The notes below the pieces were generated by a model. The model saw nothing but the letters and a program-made list of their open reading frames with translations, was not told the DNA's origin and did no database searches. Source: Actinernus sp. WN-2022 (lineage: Eukaryota; Cnidaria; Anthozoa; Actiniaria; Actinernidae). Taken from it: 64,000 nt of DNA. This document shows, piece by piece, positions 11,196-22,629 of this stretch. The stretch lies in NCBI GenBank assembly GCA_030867875.1, contig JAOWCC010001634.1, forward strand, positions 134,070,022-134,134,021, read 5' to 3'. Numbering within the stretch: the first letter of the stretch is position 1; each line of letters starts with the position of its first letter. Made by a program: the position numbers and the translations under genes.

Positions 11196-11371
11196 CTTTT
11201 TTGCAACTTTCCATTCAGGATCTGGATCACCGTGGCCTGGGTACAAGTCTACGGTGAAGTGGTCCAGGAAGCTCGTGTTGCTGATGTGTTTGACATGTGC
11301 GCATGCGTCATTATTATCATCAACACCGTCACCATCAAAATCACTGATACACTTGTCACCAACCGCTTGAG
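11196..11371 (-). CDS. Exon: last type-3 repeat and start of the C-terminal domain
   Basis: Phase is 1 in and 0 out. It encodes GDKCISDFDGDGVDDNNDAC followed by AHVKHISNTSFLDHFTVDL, then PGHGDPDPEWKVAKK. The second part matches the thrombospondin hinge into the lectin-like C-terminal domain (TDFxxFxxVxLDPxGxxxxDPxW). The donor GTATATG follows AAAAAAG. Confidence 0.95.
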
Positions 11372-11903
11372 CTGTAATAGGAATTGTAAAAAGCTTTCGG
11401 TTAATGTATATAATCAATAAGCTACTTGTGGCGTTGAGGTATGCACTGTTACACTTATTTCCCAAACCGTTGGAGCTGAAGAAAAGTAATGAAAATTTAA
11501 AAGAGCTTCGTTATTATTTAAAAAAAATATAACATTGAAATAAAAGCATTTTCAGGAAATACCATCGGTTTCATTTGCTGATTGGACGACTGTTTCAGGA
11601 CTTTAGGTTGCACTTCGGCTTCCATCTTGAGTAGACGTCAAAGTTAATTTTGAAACAGGTAATTTAAAAAGCTTTAAATATCACACACGACAGGTTTCAA
11701 TCATTATCGAGCACTGATTTTTTAAAGACAACCACGCTGCAAATTCAGAGGTATCAGCTGGGTAAAAAAAGTAAACAAGACAGCAGTCTGTACCCGGTCT
11801 CAATATCTTCTCGTCTGTTCAAGAACGTGGCTGAACAAAAATCCTAAACACAAAGACGCAGGAATACTTGATAACCATTTCAATGTGTATGTGCACAACT
11901 TAC
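11372..11903. other. Intron, nothing recognised
   Basis: Short intron between two type-3 exons. 11405-11460 resembles fragments near 41810 and 47240 (CTACTTGTGGCATTGAAATA), a minor dispersed repeat. Confidence 0.5.
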
Positions 11904-12017
11904 GTTTAGTGTCATAGGTGAGCTTCACGTGTTCTTGTCCTGGGTTACTGACGAGTGCGCAGTTATCCTGCAAATTAGTGACACCATCGCCATCCTGATC
12001 GTCATCACAAGCATCAC
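11904..12017 (-). CDS. Exon: thrombospondin type-3 repeat
   Basis: Phase is 1 in and 1 out, 38 codons. It encodes [20 protein letters not shown] followed by [18 protein letters not shown]. The DNCxLVxNPGQ block is the strongest type-3 signature. The donor is GTAAGT. The intron before it (12018-19344) holds several mobile elements. Confidence 0.96.
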
Positions 12018-12156
12018 CTAGCAGGGGGTGGGGTGAAATGATAAATAGAACATAATACAAGCGTGACCTACGGCCTGCGGGTTAATATTAGTTAGTATAT
12101 ACCAACTCAACAACCTCCTAAGAACGCGCAATTTCATTGGTTCGCAAACAGTAGAT

Positions 12157-14069
12157 ATTTAACAATTATTCACCGAAGTGGAGGTGAATAGTAGTGGATA
12201 TTTACCGAGCCGCTACTATTCACCAACCCTGAGGTGAATAATTGTTTTAGTATATACATGTACCACACTGCAGGTGAATATCCAGCACCAAATAGTTATT
12301 TCAGTTATTTTCTGTCAAATGGACAAAAACTCGCGCGAAGTGATCGCTGCTTCGCTCGGAGGTGAATATGAAAATAATCATATTCACTGTTTGAGTAGCC
12401 AATCAGAGCACGCGAAATGACCAGAGTGTTTTATGATAGTATAAAACATGGATTTAAGGCTTCTTTATCTGTTTTATAATATAGATTTACGCGCGCGATG
12501 AAAGGAAACCGCCAGTTGAAAACAATAAAACACGGCAAACCATGTTATATTGCTTTTATAAAATAACGAACAGGAAAAACACGAGATAAATCTTACGCAC
12601 GCGCGATCAGAAGATCAAATCTCCTAACAGTAACAGTCGTCAGAAATTGACCGACGGTGAGTTTGTACAGCGCGGGAAATCCCCCAAGGCAGAACTGAGA
12701 GAAACGAAGGCATGCTCTGTGTCAGTGTGTGGCTCTATTTTGAAAAGATCTGCTTCAACATTCTCCGAAAAGAATAACTCGGAATTCACTACATTTTTTT
12801 CAGGAAATTTAAGGCATAAGGCATTCAAGGAGTAGAGGACTTGAACTGGGTGTTTTTATCGCTGAATGTACACGAGGAAACATGATTCCCCTGTTGAACT
12901 TTGAAGCAGGTTTTACTTTTAGTTGAATGAACTTTTATTTTCGCCAAACTCAATGGAAAGATCTGGCTGTAGGAACTCTTCCTTCCAATGAGACTGATGA
13001 GGCTAAGAGTGCAAGGTAAGAGGGAAAAGCTCATTTTGTCTGTGAAAAATCAACAAGTTTTCGTTTGGTTGTTATGTTATCAACTTCACAACTGTCGCAC
13101 GTGAGTTTGCAAAATTCATGTAGTTGTTCATAAAATGGCAAGGAGAAAGCTATTAAAAAACCTTACCTGAATTATCTAAGACCAAGCAGGATGAATGATA
13201 ACAATTGGCCTTATTATTTCGTCGCCGACAAACTGTCGGACTTGAACATTAAGCGTACATGTACGTATATATACTTTTCGTTTAGGATAGAAAAGACAGA
13301 GAAAAAAATTTGAAAGAGTGTTGCCTTGCTTTTCCCTCTCTTCTACTCTAGTCTCTAGCTCGATTCCTCGCTCTATTCGTCTGCAAGGAAGATTGTTTAA
13401 AAAACTAGACTTGTTGTCCGTTTATGTGTTTTAGTTTTACCGTACAAAATATTAAAAGCTAAACGAAAAGTGGTTTTGACTTTTGTTTGTTGGATCCGCG
13501 AATAAAAATATCTCGGCCGCGAAGGTTAGCAAACTTCGTCGGTTGGTTGTATTTTTGTTACTGATATATCTGTCGGATTTGCTGATTACAATCATATTAT
13601 TGAAAGTCAACGTTTGGTGAAGACATTCTTCCCTGTCGTTTGCTATTTTGATTTCATTCACAATCGCGTGCCAGCGAATTTCCATGTCTATGGACTCTCA
13701 TATAAACACGGCTTTCAGCCAATCAGCGCGCGAGTTTTCTCTGGGTTATTTTATAAACTCTGATAAAACATGGCTTTTTAGCCAATCAGACCGCGTGTAC
13801 TATCGTATCTATATTATAAATACTAATAAACAGTAGTATATACCACACCAGTGAATATGACTTTTCGCGCGCTCTCATTGGCTACTCAAACAGTGAATAT
13901 GATTTCATATGATTTCATATTCATCTCCAAGTGAAGCAGCGATCATTTCGCGCGAGTTTTTGTCCATTTGACAGAAAATAAAATAACTATTTGGTGCTGG
14001 CTATTCACCTGCAGTATGGTATATACTAAAACAATTATTCACCTCAGTGTCGGTGAATAATTGTTAAAT
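12157..14069. mobile_element. Foldback element: inverted arms around a nested repeat
   Basis: The arms 12157-12420 and 13850-14069 are inverted copies. Shared landmarks are ATTTAACAATTATTCACC, CACCAAATAGTTATTT, GCGCGAAGTGATCGCTGCTT and CACTGTTTGAGTAGCCAATC. The left arm carries extra copies of the AGGTGAATA motif. A further partial copy lies at 62545-62740. The centre (about 12430-13840) is occupied by a different repeat, so this is a nested structure. The right arm runs directly into the recombinase ORF at 14118. Confidence 0.8.
12430..13840. mobile_element. 1.3-1.4 kb non-autonomous repeat, copy A
   Basis: 12543-13755 matches 60908-59726 in inverted orientation at high identity along its length. 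Ends carry TTATAATATAGAT (12473) and ATCTATATTATAA (13805) as short inverted termini. Open frames differ between the copies and are broken, so it probably does not encode protein. Transposon type is unassigned. Confidence 0.75.
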
Positions 14070-14117
14070 AGCTACCTCCGAAACATGGGCTATTCATCGA
14101 GCAACAGAATGGCCGCT

Positions 14118-15607
14118 GAAAACTCGCGTTTTGCGAAAATTTAAGAGGAAGATATTCGAGAAATTGAAAAACAAGCAGTACCCGAGATAACACAAAAAAA
14201 GCTACTAAATACGGGTTGAAGGTGTTTCAAGGTATGAAAACATTATAGGCCACGAACAACACGACTTAAAAGATAACAAGCTAAGACATTGGCTTGTTTT
14301 TGTCTGAAATTGCAACTGTTTTTTGCACTTTTGACACAAATAATTTTGTATTTTTAAAGTGGTTTTCACAGCAAGATGAGTTTTCAACAAGTATTGTAGA
14401 CATGGAAGTAGACGAGCTGGACAAATGTCTGAGAAAGTTTTACTTGTCGGCAAGAAAGAAGGACCATAGTTACTATAACAAGGTAACGCTTACCTCGATA
14501 CGGGCGGCCATTGAGCGCTTTCTCCGAAATGACAACAATAAGCCGTTCTCGATTATCAGAAGCCCAGAGTTTACAGAAGCGAATAAAGCCTTGAATTCTT
14601 TCTTGAAGAATTTAAGCAAGTCTGGACAAATTCGTCCTACGCAACACAAGCTACCATTGACGAAGGAAGCGATAACAAAGTTGTACTGACAACGCAGGCG
14701 AGCTTGTCGACTGCACGTCCATTGATCCGGCGAAGCTACAACAAACAGCGTGGTTCTTCGTTACATTTTATTTTGGCCGCCGTGGACGAGAAAACCAGAG
14801 ACAGCTGAGTCCTTCGTCGTTCAAGCTTAATCAGTAACTCCAGATTCAGGTCATGAATATTTCGAAATCAACCGTAATAGTCCTGGAGGCGTCCTCGCAA
14901 CCAAAAATCACCAGGGTGGTTTAGACAGCAACGACGACCCGTCGAATGGGAAAATGTTTGCAAACAAAGGCTCCCTTCGCTGTCCAGTGGCTGTCCTGAA
15001 GAAGTTTCTCTCACATTTGAATCCTAAATGTCCAGCACTGTTCCAGAAACCTTTGACAGGCTCGAAGTTTAGCCCTTTGCAAACTGAAGTTTGGTACAGC
15101 TCTGTCCCTCTCGGCCACAACATGCTCGATAACATGATGAAAAACATGTGTCTCCGAGCTGAAATTAACCCTGCCTATACAAACCACTCCGTCAGATCAA
15201 CCACAATGAGTGTTTTGTCTGCGACAAACTTAAAGAACCCCCATATCCGTGCTGTCACAGGGCACAAAAGTGACACAAGCCTCGAGTCGTACAACAACCG
15301 CCCGACCTTCGAGCAGTTCGCAGAAATGTCAACAGCCCTGACCGATTTCGTGAACTCCGCCGATCGCCAAATAGTTCCTCGACCTACAACGAGTGTTCAG
15401 AGCCTTCCTCAGTCATCTACTGCACCTCAACAGCTATCTTTGCCCTCCAGTTCTGGCCATGTAAACGGATCCCCAAACGCTACCATCCAGGTTCAAGAAA
15501 TTGTGAATCAATCGGTTTCGTTCCAGTCACATAGTTTTACTCCAGCAATGATTTCTGGTGGTTCTTTTGTAAATTGCACCTTCAATTTCAACTTGAGTCA
15601 TCCTTGA
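14118..15607 (+). pseudogene. Broken tyrosine-recombinase gene (DUF3504 / Crypton-like)
   Basis: The N-terminus reads MAAENSRFAKI and continues with DKCLRKFYLSARKKD, SIRAAIERFLR and a core-binding-like helix set. It breaks by frameshift at about 14686 and stop codons near 14833. GRRGREN (14775-14795) is the likely first catalytic arginine region. After another frame change, 14954-15607 encodes the catalytic C-terminus: RCPVAVLKKFL, HSVRSTTMSVL (H-x-x-R), VTGHKSDTSLESYN (the H/K and the tyrosine nucleophile), then a Ser/Pro/Gln-rich tail ending in NCTFNFNL. Such ORFs are common in cnidarians as mobile elements or domesticated genes. This copy is inactive by frameshifts, although the catalytic half is intact. 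Confidence 0.75.
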
Positions 15608-15734
15608 ACTCTACTTTACAAGCTTTAGTAGAGTGAAGAGTAAAACATTTATCGAGGAAACTAAAAATGGCAGCAAAACTTTCCGGATTGAATATTCTTC
15701 ACGCACGGACAGAAATTGTATTAACTATTAACTA

Positions 15735-16500
15735 TTTTTAATTGGAATTCCTGCACTTGGAGCATAGCAGTGGTGGATACGAATACATTTTAGTACTTGT
15801 CGACCATTTCACGAGATACATGCAAGGTGATATGCCACCCGTAACAAGTCCGCCAAAACAGTCGCCGAAATGTTATTCAATAACTACATCCCTCGATTTG
15901 GTTTTCCAAACAGGGCGGAGAGTTCGAGAACAAATTATTCAAGACGCTGGAAGAAGTGGAATATCTCACTCCCGTACTACACCCTACCATCCTCAAAGAA
16001 ACGGTAAAGTCGAACGCTTCAACTGTACTCTTCTAGATCTTTCGATGCTGCGTACTCTCGAGCTCCTTGAACAACCGAAATCGCATTGGAAAGATCACTT
16101 GAACAAGACAGTACACACGTATAACTGCACACGGAATGAGTCGATGGGGTTCTCGCCATTCTCTTTACTCTTCGGACGTCTTCCCAGACTACCCATATAC
16201 CTTATTTTCGGAATAGAATCATCGACTGACCAGATTACGGGTGGAATATACATGCGTGTATACGTATGAGTTAGCAGGAAAGAAGATATGTGAAAGTGGT
16301 GAAAGGGCGAAAGGCTCTTAGTAAGGAACATGACATCGCGTGGGGGCCCAGGGAAGCTGAATTCCTTCTGGGAGGACACCATATACAGGGTAATATGCAG
16401 AAAGGGAGACGAAGTCCTGTTTATGAGGTCAGCCCTGAAGACGGCCGGGGACGCCGTCGAGTATTGCATAGAAATCTTGTAATTTTTATCCACACGCCCC
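15735..16500 (+). pseudogene. Gypsy-type LTR retrotransposon integrase fragment
   Basis: A frame from about 15742 to 16269 retains the integrase core landmarks LVLVDHFTRY, a decayed middle, TPYHPQRNGKVERFN and LLFGRLPRLPI. A frameshifted C-terminal piece near 16390-16480 contains SPVYEVSPEDGRGR. No gag, protease, reverse transcriptase or LTR is seen next to it. The fragment lies immediately after the recombinase pseudogene on the same strand. Confidence 0.8.
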
Positions 16501-19344
16501 ATGTGGAAATCAGCAATAGTTGACGGGGCAAGCGTGTTTACATAGAGTTGTATCTACCTACCTACCTACCTCATGCCTTGTAATGACCGGTGATTACTGG
16601 AGGGGATAGATCCAAAGAGGGACCTATGTTCGAGGAGGAGTCTGGGAACTAGTTTTACGAACGCACGAACGAACTTCGGATGCTACGGCAAATGCTCGGT
16701 AAATTTTAAATGGAGGACATGCACTGAATCCACATCTGAGACTGAGAGCACAGAAAAGTGACTCGATTTATTTCTGGTTATTTGATATTCTGAAGTTGTA
16801 TCTCTCCGCATTTTCACTCTTGTGTTGAGTAATCGGCTAAAAATGGTAGCATGAGGACGTAGGGACCTTTGGTCTATCCCCTCAAGTCTTTTGTAATGTT
16901 TACGTGCTGAAAGGGATAGATCACAGGGCCCAACATAATTACTGTTTAATAATTACACTAGGCTCCTACTCTTTTCATCATATTTTGAAACCCACAAGAA
17001 CCACTGAATATTTGGCTACCCTAATTAACAACATTTTCTTCACTTCTCTACATCATCAGTTATATTTAAAGCAGGGTTCACAATTATAAGAGTCAATTAA
17101 CAGCCAGCAAAAAGTTTTCATCTGATTATTTGTGCAGTTTGTGCCACCTAAAACATATTTTACCCAGAAAAAAATTAGAATCTCAATTGAAGAGAGTATG
17201 AAAAAGGATTTTTTTAATGACATGAGAAATTATTTTACTCTTAAATGAGTTCTCCAAACTGAGATATTCAACATAAACTAATTAGTTATTTTTCTCTGAC
17301 ATTACCACTACTGAATCAGAATTATGTTAATGTTTCGATCAAACCTTAATTTTGATTCAATTATCACAGAGAATATTAATAATCATGCTCCACTGCCTAA
17401 AGTTATTTGAAAATAAACTAAATGCATACCAATAACTTCTGTTATTATATATAACTAGGTAATTTTGCGAGCTGTGATTGGTCAATCTGTGGTCCATAAC
17501 TTCCCGTACGGAGCTGAAAACGAGACAAAGCTGGTTTGGGATACTTTTGCACTATATAATAAACATATAGCTTCATTTGCTTGGTCCATGCCATCAGTTA
17601 TAGATCCTCGTTTTCCCCCTTTCTTAATACGGCCTGCGTGCTTCGTGCTTGGGCCATATAAGGGAAAACAAACTCTGTCCATAACTTACAGCATGGACCT
17701 CACTCAGTTAATAAGAGATATATCCTATGAGTCGACTTTAAAGATCAAAGATGGACTATTCAAGAAATAACGGAACACTTGTATTGACGTCCATTCTGGT
17801 AAATAATATGCTGAACATTACAGTTATGCTATTTATTTATAATATTACAAAATGCTTAGTTTATTATGTACTTGCAATAATAACACATAGCCATATTTGC
17901 AATTTATTGAAAAAGATCATTCCTTTTTATGCAGGGATAATTATCTTGTTTATGCCATTCTCTACTTCCACATCCCTCATAAACAATTTTCACCTTCTTC
18001 AAATTCATTGGTCAACTCATTTTCATTCAGTTATAACAACTGCTCAGTTTCTCATTTTCTGATTGAACCATGCACACAGTGTAGATTGCATGGCTGCCCG
18101 TATAAGATCAATTGTATGACATAGCATGTGCTGATCACTTTTTTCCACTCACCTTGCACTCACCTTCAAGGCTATGTCAAGTTGACAAATTTTATTTTTA
18201 GTCTGCATGTTGTTGTAAAACAGATTGAAAACTGACGTTTACTGTGTTCACATGGTCTTGAAATTGTTGTGGCTTTTTGAGCATCTTGTGAAATGTACAA
18301 CAATTTGACAATGTGATGATGCAAAATTATGGGAAATAATAGGACATACCACAACACACAATAGTGAATTTGTTAATTATTTCCACCCCTGTAATAAATA
18401 TTAATAATGGCCATATTTATATAGCGCCATGTCACCACAGCTACAGTCTCTTGGCGATTTACATATTACTGACATATCCCGTCAGTGAATTATTTCGGAC
18501 TGCTTACGGCGCTAATAGCTGCCACGCAGTTTACAATGTTGAGTCTGTGGGTAGTGCAATGGCCAGGCTGCTGTACCGGGTGACAATCCCCTGCTCTTTT
18601 TCGAGTAGTACAACAGGTTCTTTCACGTCCCCTTCAAATACTGATTAGAAGTAGAAGGAGACAAGGCCTCCTCCTCATTCCCAGAAAAGAGTTTGAGAGA
18701 AGCCATCAATTAAAATGTCACATAATTCATCATTTTGCCTCCCCTCCCCCAATTTTCAGAACCTCCCTACGCCACTGATTTAAACCATTTGTGTTCTAGG
18801 TTTCTTAGGCGTAGGCGGTGCAATGCTTTCAAAAAAATTATGATCTACCGTATCGAAGGTATTGTTAGAGCTTGACCGCAATTAGCCGGTAACAAAACGA
18901 GCGGGGGACTGGAACCGAGTCAGTTAAACTAATTCAATTAATAACTAGTCAAACTGAGCATTATTTCCCAAAAGAACAGATCAAACTTAGCTAGTCTGGA
19001 AAGTTTGGTGAACTTTGGCTCAATATTGACGATGCTAGAAGGCATCAAGTATGTCAATTTTCCCATACAAACTCTCTTATTTTTTAACGTTGTCCCTCCA
19101 AACCATACATTCATTTTAAAAATTTTGAGAGACAAAGAAATTTCAATTGCTTATAATTCAGACACGATTCAGTTGAATCAGGTCAAACTTGGCACATATC
19201 CTAATTTCAACATGCTCTATCATGTGATGAACTTCATTTTAGAATTAGAGTAATTCTGATAAACTCGGTACCAGTCTCCTGCTCGTTTTGTTGCCGGCCA
19301 ATAGTCACCATAACAAAATGGAGAAAGAATGCTCTTTAGGTTAC
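16500..19344. other. Intron DNA without recognised genes
   Basis: A short TACC microsatellite lies at 16553-16571. A 101-codon frame at 17465-17770 has no recognisable motif. 18405-18645, beginning ATATTTATATAGCGCC, is repeat-like. The remainder shows nothing. Confidence 0.5.
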
Positions 19345-19430
19345 CTATGCCATCTTTGTCAGCGTCGGCCTGTTCTCCATTAGGTAGATCAACACAGTTG
19401 TCGAACTCATTCAGCACTCCGTCACCGTCT
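19345..19430 (-). CDS. Exon: thrombospondin type-3 repeat
   Basis: Phase is 2 in and 1 out. It encodes KDGDGVLNEFDNCVDLPNG and EQADADKDGIG. The last G codon is completed by the GT that opens the next exon (DGIG-DACDDD). The acceptor is TCTCACAG and the donor GTAACC. Confidence 0.94.
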
Positions 19431-20028
19431 CTGTGAGATTCATAAGTAGTTCAGTATTTATATTCCAGTTGGTGTAATCGTTTTACTGATATTCATGACT
19501 GGTTTAGATACCTCATACTCAGCCGAGCAGATATGTAGCACCTGTATTAGTTTTGACTGTATGATACAGTTTTCCGAGGAAACAATAATCCTCATTGTAA
19601 TAAGGACTTTAAGCAACCAGCCGGACGGCAACGGCTGTGACGACGGGAAGTGAAAAAGTATTTTCTCGACAAATCTTGTGTCTGTAATTTCTTTTATTTG
19701 TCTTAATTTTACTGCTTTTCACATTCAGGCTTTCGAAAAATTGGATGCACAAAAAGTTTAGTTCAGGCCGAACAAAAACAGAATGATTTACTTTTCGTAC
19801 ACTTTCGTACGCGTCCTCTCACTTAAACCGCTCCATCTGCTGTTTACAAGTTGTTCTTACAGTGGAACAAAATCAGTACTCGTAGGTAATTTGTTTGTTT
19901 GTTTCATTTTATTAGTCCCGCAGATGTTTAGAAAATGTTAGGCTTGCGAGGAATTGTGTTTATTGAAATAAACGCATAGGCGCCATCTTTGTCTGTATGG
20001 TAAATTTTAAAGCAGACTGCACACTCAC

Positions 20029-20084
20029 TTGTCTTTACTTGCCCCGTCACAAACATCTCCATAGCCATTTTGGTTGGTGTCAAG
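20029..20084 (-). CDS. Exon: short type-3 repeat segment
   Basis: A 56-base exon, phase 0 in and 2 out, between TCGTAG and GTGAGT. It encodes LDTNQNGYGDVCDGASKD. With its neighbours it gives NTNQ-LDTNQNGYGDVC...KDKDGDGV, a continuous type-3 sequence. Too short to be seen as an open frame on its own. Confidence 0.92.
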
Positions 20085-20928
20085 CTACGAGTCAGAAAAA
20101 TAAACAGTCATTCAATGGTACACTCGTGGATATCTCCAATTATACAATCAGCGGCTAAATGTAAGGTCTGATTACATGAGACTGCCTAGCTCGGTTAGGC
20201 AGGCTGGATCGGCTTCGAGAGACCGGGAGCCTGGTCAACCAGACCGGGCTAAGTTCTTTCTATGTAATCGGATTCACTGGGACAGCAGTAATTTTGCTTA
20301 ATGTCTCGCCAAATGAGTCAGCAATTGAAGTGTGTTAGACAGAATATCATAAAGTTAAGTATTGCTGTATGTTAGTGACCAAGTGAAATTTAGGCTAATC
20401 AAATCTTAGTATTTTCTACGTGTTGTGGAGGAATTTAGCGACTGATCAGTCGTCCCAACACTAGTTTTTACAGGAACTAGTTACCCATCGTCCCAACTTT
20501 GAGCTAACTTGGAACTGACGGCGGAGAAACTGATTATAATGGGAAACGGAAAGAGTAAAATGATTCAGGGATACTATGGAACAAAAGAGAGAGTGTTTCA
20601 ATGAAGATTTATCTGTTTTATCGCCGATAGAATGCTTTGAGTGTCAGCCGATAGACTGAATGTCGCCACTAGTCAACCTCGGAAATCCATGCAGGACATT
20701 TCTCTGTTGAACCTTTAAATATGCTGTTAAAAACTCCATTCATTGTGTATCCACTGTGGGAGAATCTTTATCGGGGTTGTTTCTGCTTCTTCTACAGCTG
20801 CTATATATATATATATATATATATATAGCTTATCTCTAACTTCTGTTCAGCCACATACTAGTCCATATTACATGACACAAACACGCTAGTCCGACTAAAT
20901 ACTGACTATTTGATGGAGACCAAATAGG

Positions 20929-21210
20929 CCTTTTGCAGGAAACAGTCACGTGCTGATATATCCCTTCAATAACCAATGAATTGAGTTCGTGATCCCATGG
21001 GAAAGGCTTTACTGGAGGGCTCACAAACTTCAAAAATGCAGTTTTAGAAAGATAGACAATCGATTGGAGGTGGAAAATAGCATTTACAAAATAAACAGGT
21101 TTTGCTAATACCACCATCGATATCGTAAGGTGCGTTTAAATAAACGAGGTGAGATTTGTTTTGCTCTCCAGTGAACCACGCCACTATATCCTGAAAAAGA
21201 CCATTCTGTT
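20929..21210. mobile_element. MITE, copy 2 of the 5930-6225 family
   Basis: Same left terminus (AGGCCTTTTGCAGGAAACAG) and same internal blocks as copy 1. The right terminus is diverged (CCTGAAAAAGACCATT). A few small indels separate the copies. Confidence 0.85.
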
Positions 21211-22063
21211 CAGATCCGTCGTGCTTGTGGCACATATATAATTTGAGAATTGTATGGCAATTCCACCCGCTACAATCCGTAGGTTCTCCGATGATGTTGT
21301 GGTAACCGTTTGATTGTAGTGCTTGGTAGTACAGACGTCATTACCACTACGTACTGACACTGCGCGCGTCTACCGCCGTTCGGAATTTGACAATTGTTTA
21401 TCTTTATCCTTGACTGCTTTTAAGAATAATGATTATCATTGTTTTAAGGCGATTTGACAATTAATGATAATCATTGTTTTAACCTCGAGGTTGTGTTGCA
21501 ACGTACAGATCCACTTAGTGACAAATCTCTCCCATGCCAATAACTCGTTGATGCGCAAGCGCACATATCCAGGAGTTAAGAAGGAAGCGTAATCTTCTTA
21601 CTGAGAATATACCAATGAGGTTCACAGAAAAGGCGAAATCCTACAGTAAAATATCATAGCATAACACTGAGACGTTAATGTCATTGTACTGCGCATGCAT
21701 GGAGTCAGTGTTCGATTGGTGGGTTAAAACAGTTAACCCCCTCCTTCAATACTTTATTGAAAGTATTTTCATTATTACTTTACTTGAAGACTGTATATTT
21801 ACACAGTTAATTGGTCATTTTTGAATATTTGCTTGATTTTTACCAACCCACATGTGCGCGAGTTTCGTCAGTTCATATGAGAATCGCTGATAATGACTGT
21901 GTTCGGCTCGGACATCTAATGTAATGGTCTCTCATCATGCCGCAGTCCCTTTAAAATATTAATGTCACGATATCGATCACGATAATGAACACAATGATGA
22001 TTACGGTCTCGATCTAAATCACGTTCAGTCACGTTCACGGGATTTCAAAACAGTCTCATATAC

Positions 22064-22185
22064 CTGGTTCGTGTTTGCATTATTACGGCAGTTGTCACAC
22101 AAGTCACCGATCCCATCACTATCAGCGTCCGCTTGATCTCCAGTCGCATTTAGATACTTGCACTTGTCCGTGATGTCTGCTATAC
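22064..22185 (-). CDS. Exon: thrombospondin type-3 repeats
   Basis: Phase is 1 in and 0 out. It encodes IADITDKCKYLNATGDQ, ADADSDGIGDLCDNC and RNNANTNQ. Two acceptors six bases apart keep the frame. The outer one (start 22185) restores DGDGIADITD with the previous exon and is preferred. NAT is a possible glycosylation site. Confidence 0.94.
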
Positions 22186-22629
22186 CTACCGACATGAATA
22201 ATAATGATAATAATAATAATAATAATATTAATAATAACAACAACAACAATAATAATTCCTAACGATAATCATATAAATAATACAATCATTTCTCCTCCTA
22301 AACGTTGATTTCAACCAAAGTCCCTGCAGTTTTCTACGGGTAATAGGGACTTTAAGCATCAGGAATGGGGACGGCAATGGGGACGCTAGACGGGTCAGGA
22401 AAAACCCAAATGATGAACTGCGCATGACTGGCGGAAAATAGTTCGTTCTGTGTTCGGTCCCGACGTGAGACGGGTTGCTTTCCCGTTGCCTGAAAACGTG
22501 AGTAGTCTTTTTCGCTGCCTCTCCTATTTAAACATATTCAAACCCTAGGAACCCTTCGATACAGTTTGAATGTAGTTGTTTTTGCTTCTCGTCTACACTT
22601 TAAGAGAGATGAATTCTTGATAGACTTAA

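Larger units (their letters stand above)
19431..22063. other. Introns around the 20029-20084 exon
   Basis: An AT dinucleotide run lies at 20803-20826, and a MITE at 20929-21210. Two copies of AATGATTATCATTGTTTTAA-like sequence sit at 21427 and 21462. 21849-21874 (CCCACATGTGCGCGAG...GTCAGTTCA) recurs at 63975-64000 at the window edge. No gene recognised. Confidence 0.55.

Noticed and set aside
12647..13685. Open frames in the 1.3 kb repeat (for example MEIRWHAIVNEIK)
   Set aside because: The homologous copy at 59690-60915 does not preserve a common frame, so coding is unlikely.
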